64,000 nt of DNA from DASQPA01 sp963757335 (GTDB lineage Bacteria > Acidobacteriota > Thermoanaerobaculia > Multivoradales > UBA5704), in contig CAVWRJ010000024.1 in the NCBI GenBank assembly GCA_963757335.1, positions 558,001 through 622,000 on the forward strand. Direction: 5' to 3'. Under the pieces are notes generated by a model that had not been told where the DNA came from, made no database searches, and was given only the letters and a program-made list of their open reading frames with translations. Made by a program: the position numbers and the translations under genes. Shown one piece after another: positions 17,037 through 24,392 of the stretch (position 1 is the first letter of the stretch; the number at the start of each line of letters is the position of its first letter).

Positions 17037-17122
17037 CCGACCTCGACGACCGTTCGCACCTCGCCGAAGAGTTCGCGCTTGAGCAGCCGAGGCAGGTTTT
17101 CGTCGAGGAGGACGCGCCTCAC
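16991..17122 (-). pseudogene. DUF5615 PIN-like toxin fragment running into array 2
   Basis: From a GTG at 17122 the frame reads RRVLLDENLPRLLKRELF then GEVRTVVEVGIP, the typical N-terminus of DUF5615 PIN-like proteins (compare the intact copy at 36171). It then enters array 2 and stops after PSQGMLNPLEG. Only about 28 residues are toxin-like, so this is a remnant cut by the array. No intact DUF433 partner is visible beside it. Confidence 0.55.
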
Positions 17123-17289
17123 GCCACGCGCGCCGTCAGACGCTGCCGTCGGCGAGGGTGAGTGGGCGATTTTCCGGCATAGAGCACCTCTCCAGCAACT
17201 CTATCGTACCATCGGCTCTCCGGCTCCGTACCTGAACGATTCTGGGCGGAGTTATAAGATCGTTGGCATATCTGGAGGAGAGACAAATC

Positions 17290-17679
17290 ATGGCGAAAGT
17301 AACCGGTCTCGGAGGGGTCTTCTTCAAGGCGGAGGACCCCGGCAGGCAGTACGAATGGTACGAGAAGCATTTGGGGATCGCGCGCGAGCCGGACGGCTCG
17401 GGGGCGATCTTCCACTGGCGGCAGGCCGAGGACCCGGAGCAGAAGGGGATGACCGTCTGGTCGATCTTCCCGCGGCAGACTCCCTACTTCGGGCCGGGGA
17501 AGAGCAACTTCATGGTGAACTACCGAGTGGACGATCTGGACGCGCTCCTCGTACGGCTCGCGGCGGAGGGGGTCGAGATCGATCCCAAGCGCGAGGAGCA
17601 CGACTACGGCAAGTTCGCCTGGATCGTCGACCCGGAAGGCAACCGCATCGAGCTCTGGGAACCGCCTGCGGGGAACTGA
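17290..17679 (+). CDS. VOC-family (glyoxalase/bleomycin resistance fold) protein
   Basis: The 129-residue product starts at MAKVTGLGGVFFKAED with GGAGGAG before the ATG. It has the paired beta-alpha-beta-beta-beta pattern of VOC proteins: FFKAEDPGRQYEWYEKHLGI, a mid-protein NFMVNYRVDDLDALL, and the closing WIVDPEGNRIELWEPP with the metal-site glutamate. The substrate is unknown. Upstream the AT-richer GTTATAAGATC may be part of its promoter. Confidence 0.85.
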   Translation: MAKVTGLGGVFFKAEDPGRQYEWYEKHLGIAREPDGSGAIFHWRQAEDPEQKGMTVWSIFPRQTPYFGPGKSNFMVNYRVDDLDALLVRLAAEGVEIDPKREEHDYGKFAWIVDPEGNRIELWEPPAGN

Positions 17680-17692
17680 GGGAGGTCGACGC

Positions 17693-18059
17693 TTGAAATC
17701 TGGAGTCAGCTTCGAGACCGTGCGCGAGATCGCTCTCGCGCTTACCGGGAGTGGAGGAGGGGCTCTCCTACGGCACCCCGGCGTTCCGGGTGGGGAAGAA
17801 GTTCCTCGCCCGACTGCGGGAGGATGGCGAGACGCTGGTGGTGAAGATCGGCTTCGACGAACGGGAAGTCTTGATGCAGGCCGATCCCGCGACGTTCTTT
17901 ATCACCGACCACTACCGCGGCTATCCGTCGATCCTCGTGCGGCTCGCGAAAGTCGACCCCGAGCGGTTGCGCGAGGTTCTCACGGAGGCGTGGCGAAACC
18001 ACGCCTCCAAGCGGCTCGTGGCGGAGTGGGATCGGCAGACTTCCTCGGGGCCATCCTAG
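17693..18059 (+). pseudogene. MmcQ/YjbR (DUF419) family protein, frameshifted
   Basis: A TTG start at 17693 gives SFETVREIALALTG; the second frame from 17751 continues VEEGLSYGTPAFRVGKKFLA then LREDGETLVVKIGF. Together they make one normal YjbR-like protein (about 120 residues). One extra base near 17747-17751 splits the frame. YjbR-like proteins have a double-wing DNA-binding-like fold and no settled function. The lesion may be a sequencing error. Confidence 0.7.
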
Positions 18060-18745
18060 CCGTAGGGCTGGGACTTCACCCCGAGCTCACCCGCGATCCA
18101 GTCGCGCACCTCGCGGCGCAGCCGCTCGCCCTCCTCGTCGAGCCCGTGCCGGGCGCCCTCGTAGAGCGAGAGGCGCTTGGGCTCGGGGGCGAGGTCGTAG
18201 GCGTAGCGCGAGCAGGAGGGCGGCAGGATCTCGTCCGCCGTGCCGTGGACGAGGAGGCTCGAACAGCCGGCCGACACCTGGCCGATGCCCTCGATGCCCT
18301 GGGACTGGGTCGAGAGGAGGACGATCGTGCGTACGCCATCCGCGTTGGCGGCGGCCTGGGCGACGACGGCTCCACCGAAGGAGTGGCCGACGAGGGCCGC
18401 GATCTCGACTCCGTCGTTGGCCAGGAAGCGCACTCCGGTCAGGAGATCGAGAGCGCACTCGACGAGGTCGTTGGGGTGGCGGTAGCGGACGCGGAGGGCG
18501 GCCATGCCCATGTTCTGGAAGTCGGTGCAGAGATCGGGGAAGAGCCGGCCGCGGCCCGGCGAATCCCAGCCGCCACCGGCATCGCCCACGAAGACGGCCG
18601 CGACGCGCGCCTCCGCAACGCCATAAAGGCGCAGATCGATGCTGCCATGGTCGGTCTCGACGGTAACGGGTTCGTATCCTTCAACCAGGGGTCCGCGGCG
18701 CGAGCCCTGGATCATAAGCTCGATGGGTGCGACTGCGTAGGTCAT
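18056..18745 (-). CDS. Alpha/beta hydrolase
   Basis: The 229-residue protein shows the nucleophile elbow VGHSFGGAVVAQ (about residues 118-129) and a late acidic residue region LLVHGTADEILPP. The catalytic histidine is in GARHGLDEEG. The layout fits dienelactone-hydrolase-like or short acyl hydrolases. It is convergent with the YjbR-like gene with a 4-bp overlap. Confidence 0.8.
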   Translation of the reverse strand: MTYAVAPIELMIQGSRRGPLVEGYEPVTVETDHGSIDLRLYGVAEARVAAVFVGDAGGGWDSPGRGRLFPDLCTDFQNMGMAALRVRYRHPNDLVECALDLLTGVRFLANDGVEIAALVGHSFGGAVVAQAAANADGVRTIVLLSTQSQGIEGIGQVSAGCSSLLVHGTADEILPPSCSRYAYDLAPEPKRLSLYEGARHGLDEEGERLRREVRDWIAGELGVKSQPYG

Positions 18746-18842
18746 GCAGCACCCGTATGCAAGGGTTGGGCCGGCCTGGATCTCGCGTTGAGCATGGAAA
18801 ATCGGGTAGGGTAAAGGGCGCTCGCAGACATGAGGAAAATCG

Positions 18843-19562
18843 ATGAACCCTATTCATAAACCGAGTTTTTTGCTGCTCGTCCCCTTCCTTTTCACCGGCC
18901 TGGCCGGGCTCGCCGGACCGCTCCGGGCGGAGAGCAACGACCGGCCCAACCTGCCCGCCTCCGGCCTCTGCACCCAGGTGGGGATCGATGTCGTCAACGC
19001 CGGTCTCAAGTACGAGAACGGCATCGTCTCGGCGACCGGCTCGTGGACGGCGCCCGGCGGGCCGGCCAAGGGGGTGCTCCTCGAGTACCGGCTGGACAGC
19101 GACCGCTATCAGGCGGAGACCCAGACCGGGACCTCGGGCCAGTGGAAGTATTCCGAAAAATACAAGGACTGCGGCTACCACGTGCTCGAGATCGTCGCCT
19201 TTCCGAGCGTCGTCGAGGACGGCCGGACGACCTACTGCCTGCCGTTGGGGAAGACGGTCAAGGCGTTTTTCCAGCTCCCCTGCCAGGCGATGACGTCGAG
19301 CCTCGACTGTGCCGGCTGGAGCTGCAAGGACGGGCACTGCACCGGCACCTGCAGCGGCAACGCCGCCGGCGGCGATTGGGGCTACGTCCCCCTCTTCGGG
19401 ATCGACGACGCCAACTACGTCAATCCCCCCGCGGCGACCCAGAAGGGGCCGTGGAACCAGACCGTCACCTGCGCTCCCGGCCAGCGGATCTCCTTCAAGG
19501 CGCGCGATCGGCTGGGCGCCGGCGGTTTTTCGCCGGTCGCCGAGCAGCCCTGCGGGAAGTAG
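18843..19562 (+). CDS. Secreted cysteine-rich hypothetical protein
   Basis: A signal peptide (LLLVPFLFTGLAGLAG, cleavage near residue 29) precedes about 210 residues. The middle is a beta-rich region (GVLLEYRLDSDRYQAETQT). A Cys-rich stretch follows (CAGWSCKDGHCTGTCSG), which looks like a small disulfide knot. The C-terminal part resembles a secreted beta domain ending in Cys. No enzyme motif is visible; a cell-surface or secreted role is inferred. Confidence 0.65.
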   Translation: MNPIHKPSFLLLVPFLFTGLAGLAGPLRAESNDRPNLPASGLCTQVGIDVVNAGLKYENGIVSATGSWTAPGGPAKGVLLEYRLDSDRYQAETQTGTSGQWKYSEKYKDCGYHVLEIVAFPSVVEDGRTTYCLPLGKTVKAFFQLPCQAMTSSLDCAGWSCKDGHCTGTCSGNAAGGDWGYVPLFGIDDANYVNPPAATQKGPWNQTVTCAPGQRISFKARDRLGAGGFSPVAEQPCGK

Positions 19563-19565
19563 GGA

Positions 19566-19937
19566 TCAGCGCCGTAGGAGGTAGGTGTCGGCGCCGACCA
19601 CCTCGGGGTCGAGCGAGAACTCCCAGAGATCGAGGCCGCCGAAGAGGGCTTTGACCCGGGGGTAGCCCGCCGCCTGCATGTGGCGGGCGCCCTCGATAGC
19701 GATCGATCCGTCCTCGTCGAAGAGCACGACGTCCTGGTCCGCGGGCGGTGTCCAGTCGGGGCCGGGGTAGGGGACGGCGCCCGCCAGGGTGAGCGCTCCC
19801 GGCATCGGGCGGACATCCAGGAGAAGCGGTCCCCGCTCCTCGCGGAGGCTCCGGAAGACGGCGAACGGCGAGACCTCGAGCTGCGGGTCGAACTGGACCA
19901 CCGGGGTCGCGCCGTCCTCCAGGAAGCGGGTGGGCAT
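19566..19937 (-). CDS. Rhodanese-like domain protein without the catalytic cysteine
   Basis: The 123-residue protein shows the rhodanese-like pattern LLLDVRPMPGALTLAGAVPY and a C-terminal GYPRVKALFGGLDLWEFSL. At the active-site loop, where a cysteine is expected, it reads VVLFDEDGS, so the thiosulfate-transfer chemistry is absent. It may bind a partner instead. It lies 3 bp after the DUF1015 gene and is likely in one operon with it. Confidence 0.7.
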   Translation of the reverse strand: MPTRFLEDGATPVVQFDPQLEVSPFAVFRSLREERGPLLLDVRPMPGALTLAGAVPYPGPDWTPPADQDVVLFDEDGSIAIEGARHMQAAGYPRVKALFGGLDLWEFSLDPEVVGADTYLLRR

Positions 19938-19940
19938 GGC

Positions 19941-21203
19941 CTAGAGCAGCTTCGTCCCGTGGTCGCCCCAGACCAGGCCGGACATCACCTTGGGCAGGAA
20001 GCGGGTCGACTTGGGGGGCAGCATGTCGCCCTGGGCGATGGCGGCGGAAAAGGCGGCCGGCTGCATGGGGGGGAGCCAGAGGCCGGTGCCGGCTTCGCCG
20101 GCGGCGATCATCTTCCAGAGGACGTCGGGGTCGGAGCGGTAGAGCACCGTGCCGTCGGTCGCCGCCTCGGGGGAGAGGCCGAGGGCGGGGAGGACCACCT
20201 CGTGGAGGAGGAGGACGGCGAGGCCGCGGCCGCCGGCCGGCATCGAGGCCGGTCCCTTGGCGGAATCGAGCCGCCAGATCTCCGGGCGGTGGCCGATCGT
20301 CCACACCCCGAGGGCGGGCTGGGGGGCGCTCGCGACCGCCGCCGCGAAGTCAGCACCGGCACCCTCATCCCGGATGTCGCCATTCCAGGCCTGGCGGGTC
20401 GCACCAGCCGCCGCCGCCAGGGGGTCCATGTCGACGGGGCCGGTCAGGGCGCGGTGGATGGGGTCGATGGTGAGCGCCGGGGAGTCGAGGCTGGTGACCA
20501 CGGCGAGCTTGGCCGCCGCCGGAGTCCCGGGCCGGGCGCCGGTCTCGGCGGCGAAGCGCTGGGCCACCTTGTACCGGTGGTGGCCGTCGGCGATCGCCGA
20601 GGGGACGGCGAGGACCTCGCGGTAGCGCGCGATCCGCTCCGGGTCGTCGACCCGGAAGAGCCGGTGATGGTGGCCGTCGGCGTCCTCGTGATCGACGACG
20701 GGCGAGCGGCCGGCGACGTCCTCCTCGATCAGCCGGTTCAGGCGGCCGCCGTCCTCGGAGAGGAGGAAGACCGGCTCCAGGTCGACCCGGGTGGCGCGGA
20801 GGAGGGCGAGGCGGTCGGCGAGCGGCTTGTCCAGGGTCTGCTCGTGGGGGCGGATCTCCTTAGCGTCGGCGAGCTCGACCAGGCCGCAGACCCCCAGCCG
20901 CCGCCCCCCTCCCGCGAGGTCGATGACATAGGGGTAGAGGGCCGGCCGGGGATCGCGCGCGATCACCCCCTCCGCCAGCCAGCGGGCATGGAGCGCCGCC
21001 GCGTGCTGGTACGGATCGAGCCCGGCTTCCTCACCGGGGGGGGCGGGCACCGGCTTGATTAGGTGGGCGAACTGGTGTGGCGACTGGGCCTGGAACCGGT
21101 CGCGAGCCCGGTCGTCGATCTGATCGTACGGCGGCGCCGCGAGTCTCCCCGTATCCTCCGCCTTCCCCTGATAGCGCAACCCCTCGAACGCGTAGAGACG
21201 CAT
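19941..21203 (-). CDS. DUF1015 family protein
   Basis: The 420-residue protein has the DUF1015 hallmarks: APPYDQIDD near the N-terminus, KEIRPHEQTLDKPLADRL in the middle and the IADGHHRYKVA motif. The family often lies near serine-pathway genes in other genomes, but no function is established. The ATG follows GAGGGGTGCC. Confidence 0.85.
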   Translation of the reverse strand: MRLYAFEGLRYQGKAEDTGRLAAPPYDQIDDRARDRFQAQSPHQFAHLIKPVPAPPGEEAGLDPYQHAAALHARWLAEGVIARDPRPALYPYVIDLAGGGRRLGVCGLVELADAKEIRPHEQTLDKPLADRLALLRATRVDLEPVFLLSEDGGRLNRLIEEDVAGRSPVVDHEDADGHHHRLFRVDDPERIARYREVLAVPSAIADGHHRYKVAQRFAAETGARPGTPAAAKLAVVTSLDSPALTIDPIHRALTGPVDMDPLAAAAGATRQAWNGDIRDEGAGADFAAAVASAPQPALGVWTIGHRPEIWRLDSAKGPASMPAGGRGLAVLLLHEVVLPALGLSPEAATDGTVLYRSDPDVLWKMIAAGEAGTGLWLPPMQPAAFSAAIAQGDMLPPKSTRFLPKVMSGLVWGDHGTKLL

Positions 21204-21301
21204 GGCACCCCTCCTCTCAAAGTCCGGCTATTGTATCTGGGACCCGCTTCTCCGCGGCTGGAAGCGGCGTGGTAGACTTGGCTTTACACGGAGGCAGCGC
21301 G

Positions 21302-21874
21302 ATGACTGTATTCCTCTCCTACTCCTCGGCCGACAAAAAGCTCGCAGAGAGGCTACGCGAGGAGCTCCAGGTCCATGGGGTCTCCGTGCGGACGGCCGAG
21401 TCTGCTCTCACTCCAGGTTCGGAGTGGGTCAAGGAGATCGAAGGGGCCATTCGTTCCGCCGACGCCATCCTCGTGCTCGCGAGACCCAAAGGCGAGGCCG
21501 ACGAGGCGCAACGGTTCACCTGGCAGGAGGCCCTTACGGCAGTCTGGCAGGATGCTGACAAGAGGATCGTCCCCATCCTTATCGGGGACGCCAAGGTTCC
21601 GACCTTCATCTACAGCAGCGGCATCCCCTTCCAGGCAGTGAGAATCGACGACGCCCGGGATCTCAAGGCCGCGGCCCAGAGTATCGCCGGCCTCCTCTCG
21701 CGGGGACGGAAAACCGTGAGCTGGCGGGATGCGGACTCCAGCCGCGGTACGGATATCGGTCCCGTGGTCTCCAAGGCAGGGAGAGGCCCGATCCCGCATG
21801 AGGTCGAGTCCGAACGTACCGAGCGCCTGTCGGAGGTCCGCCGGTATGCCGAGTCTCTCAAGGCGCGCGGCTGA
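21302..21874 (+). CDS. TIR-domain protein
   Basis: The 190-residue product begins MTVFLSYSSADKKLAERLRE, the classic TIR box 1, and continues with SALTPGSEWVKEIEGAI, then ADAILVLARP. The glutamate in FTWQEAL (E76) sits where TIR NADases keep their catalytic Glu. After about residue 130 the chain is a helical or disordered extension that could bind a partner. TIR proteins in bacteria often deplete NAD in phage defence, but other signalling roles exist. The next gene starts 18 bp later, so the two form an operon. Confidence 0.85.
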   Translation: MTVFLSYSSADKKLAERLREELQVHGVSVRTAESALTPGSEWVKEIEGAIRSADAILVLARPKGEADEAQRFTWQEALTAVWQDADKRIVPILIGDAKVPTFIYSSGIPFQAVRIDDARDLKAAAQSIAGLLSRGRKTVSWRDADSSRGTDIGPVVSKAGRGPIPHEVESERTERLSEVRRYAESLKARG

Positions 21875-21892
21875 GCTGTTCGGGAGCGGGCG

Positions 21893-22534
21893 ATGGGGGT
21901 GCGAGAGCATTTCGGCCAAGGTAGGCTCGCGTTTGAACCGACCCGTGCGATCTTCATCAATTGCCCCTTCGACGACCTTTTCGCTCCGCTGTTCGATGCC
22001 ATCGTTTTCTCCGTCGCCTGCTGCGGCTTCATTCCGAGGAGCGCCTTGGAGTCGGGCAGCGTAGCCGAGTCGCGCATGGACCGTATCGTCCAGGCGATCT
22101 TCTCCTCCAAGTATTCGATTCACGACCTCTCACGGTGCAGGGGTGAAGGTAGCGAGCAGCTGGCTCGGTTCAACATGCCCCTGGAGCTCGGGATCGCGAT
22201 GGCCCGGCGGTACATGTCCGCGAAGAAGAAGAACGACCGGCACGATTGGCTCCTCCTCGTCCCGGACGGGCATGTCTATTTGAGATTTCTTTCAGATCTC
22301 GCGGCCTGGGACCCGAAGTCGCACGACGGCAAGGTCGAGTCCGTGGTACCTCGGGTGGTCGCCTGGCTCGCGACGCGTCCGGACACGGTACGCGCGCCGA
22401 CCCCCCAGGATGTGCTCGCCGCCCTGCCGGAGTTCCAGGCGGCTCGCGTTAAACTCGAGGCGCAATGGGGACCCGAAATCCCCTGGGCCGACCTCGTGCT
22501 CGCGGCAATCGATCTCTCCCAGCAGATGGGCTGA
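21893..22534 (+). CDS. Conserved protein with a TIR/nucleotide-hydrolase-like Rossmann core, partner of the TIR gene
   Basis: The 213-residue product has IFINCPFDDLFAPLFDAIVF near its start, then a conserved YSIHDLSR and the FNMPLELGIAMA segment. These are arranged like proteins of the nucleoside 2-deoxyribosyltransferase/TIR-like superfamily, where an acidic residue in the ELG helix acts on a nucleotide. The operon with the TIR gene suggests a shared signalling or defence task. Family naming is from remembered motifs, not a search. Confidence 0.6.
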   Translation: MGVREHFGQGRLAFEPTRAIFINCPFDDLFAPLFDAIVFSVACCGFIPRSALESGSVAESRMDRIVQAIFSSKYSIHDLSRCRGEGSEQLARFNMPLELGIAMARRYMSAKKKNDRHDWLLLVPDGHVYLRFLSDLAAWDPKSHDGKVESVVPRVVAWLATRPDTVRAPTPQDVLAALPEFQAARVKLEAQWGPEIPWADLVLAAIDLSQQMG

Positions 22535-22654
22535 GAGCCGGAGTTCCCAGGAATTTATCTTCGCGCTTTCGCGCTTTTCGTTGTATCATCCACGTCCCGC
22601 GCCCCAAAGCGCACCGACGTATCCAGAGCAGACCTTCTAGCAGTTCCGTCGTTC

Positions 22655-24163
22655 ATGCAGCCGGAAGCCGCCTACTCAGAGCTCCTAAGTCTGGCCCGCG
22701 AGCGGGCTCTCCTTCTTTCGTGCGCCAATCTGCTCGAGTGGGACGAAGAGACCTACATGCCCCCGGGCGCGGTCGAAGTCCGCAGCCAGCAGCGGGCGCT
22801 CCTCGCCGGTCTCGTGCACGAGCGGACGACCAGCCCGCGGTTCGGCGGCCTCCTGGACGAGCTCGCGGGATCCCCCCTGGTGGCCGATCCGGTCTCGCCA
22901 GCGGCGGTCAACGTGCGCGAGCTCTCCCGTGACTTCGCGCGCGCCACCTGTCTGCCGCGCACTCTGGTCGAGGAGACGGCGCGGATCTCCGCCCTCGCCC
23001 AGCAGGAATGGGCGGCGGCGCGCCGGGTCTCCGACTACTCCCGTTTCGAACCCTGGCTCGGCAAGATGGTGGCCTTGAAGCGGGCCGCGGCCGAGGCGAT
23101 CGGCTATGCGGACGATCCCTACGACGCCCTCCTCGACGAATGGGAGGCGGGGGCAACCTCTCGGGAGCTCGCCGCCCTCTTCTCTGTCCTCCGCCGGGAG
23201 CTCGTGCCGTTCGCCGCGGCGCTCGCCGAGGGTCCCAGGAAGCCCGACCCGAGCCTCCTCCAGCGGCACTGCCCGGTCGACCGGCAGCGCGCCTGGGGCA
23301 GGGAGGTCGCCACCGCCTTGGGCTTCGACTTCGACCGCGGCCGGCTGGACGACAGCGTCCACCCCTTCTGTATGGGGATGGCCCCCGGCGACTGCCGGCT
23401 GACCGCCCGCTACCAGGATCACTACTTTCCAGACGGCGTCTTCGGCGTCCTCCACGAGACCGGGCACGGCCTCTACGAGCAGGGGCTCGACCCCGAGCAC
23501 TACGGGACACCCATGGGGGAGGCCACTTCGCTCGGGATCCACGAGTCGCAGTCGCGGCTGTGGGAGAACCTGGTGGGCCGCTCGCGCCCTTTCTGGGAGC
23601 ACTTCTTCCCGGCCGCCCAGGCGGCATTCCCCGAGCTGGCGGATGTGGGGCTCGACGACTTCCTCTTCGCCGTCAACCAGGTCGCCCCCTCGCTCAACCG
23701 GGTGCAGGCCGACGAGGTGACCTACAACCTCCACATCCTCGTCCGCTTCGAGCTCGAACGGGCCCTGCTCTCGGGCGACCTCCCCACGGCCGAGCTGCCA
23801 GCGGCCTGGAACCGTGCCTATACCGAGGTCCTCGGGGTCACTCCCGGGAACGACGCCGAGGGCTGCCTCCAGGACGTCCACTGGAGCGCCGGCCTCTTCG
23901 GCTACTTCCCGACCTACACCCTGGGCAACGTCTGCGCCGCCCAGCTCTTCGCCGCCGCCGAGGCAGCGCTACCGGCGCTGCCGGAAGACTTCCGGCAGGG
24001 GCGTTTCGCGCCGCTCCTCGGTTGGCTCCGCGAGCAGGTCCACCGCCACGGCCGGCGCTACCGGTCGGCCGACCTCCTCTCCCAGGCGACCGGCGCGCCG
24101 CCGGCGCCCGAACCGCTCCTCAACGGCCTGCGCGAAAAGTACGGGGAGCTGTACGGCCTTTGA
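22655..24163 (+). CDS. M32-family carboxypeptidase
   Basis: The 502-residue product carries the M32 zinc motif HETGH (267-271), the downstream GIHESQSRLWEN with the third ligand glutamate, and the family segments LNRVQADEVTYNLHIL and LGNVCAAQLFAA. It is a metal-dependent cytoplasmic carboxypeptidase that releases C-terminal residues. Length and motif spacing are normal for the family. Confidence 0.95.
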   Translation: MQPEAAYSELLSLARERALLLSCANLLEWDEETYMPPGAVEVRSQQRALLAGLVHERTTSPRFGGLLDELAGSPLVADPVSPAAVNVRELSRDFARATCLPRTLVEETARISALAQQEWAAARRVSDYSRFEPWLGKMVALKRAAAEAIGYADDPYDALLDEWEAGATSRELAALFSVLRRELVPFAAALAEGPRKPDPSLLQRHCPVDRQRAWGREVATALGFDFDRGRLDDSVHPFCMGMAPGDCRLTARYQDHYFPDGVFGVLHETGHGLYEQGLDPEHYGTPMGEATSLGIHESQSRLWENLVGRSRPFWEHFFPAAQAAFPELADVGLDDFLFAVNQVAPSLNRVQADEVTYNLHILVRFELERALLSGDLPTAELPAAWNRAYTEVLGVTPGNDAEGCLQDVHWSAGLFGYFPTYTLGNVCAAQLFAAAEAALPALPEDFRQGRFAPLLGWLREQVHRHGRRYRSADLLSQATGAPPAPEPLLNGLREKYGELYGL

Positions 24164-24392
24164 ACCGCGATGGAAGCGAAGACAATTGAATCTAAATCGA
24201 AGCCGACAAACCTTTTGTTGAACCTGAACTGTGATCTATCGGTGTTGAGTGTCCCGGTTTGACCCCGCTCGTGCAACTTCGTATGTGGACAGCAATTCCG
24301 CGGCCGGATCGTTCCGGCATGGAGGTCCCTCCATCTCCATCCCCATCCCAGCCGGCCGCCTTTCCTCCCCCCCGTCTCTGAAAGGAGATCTC

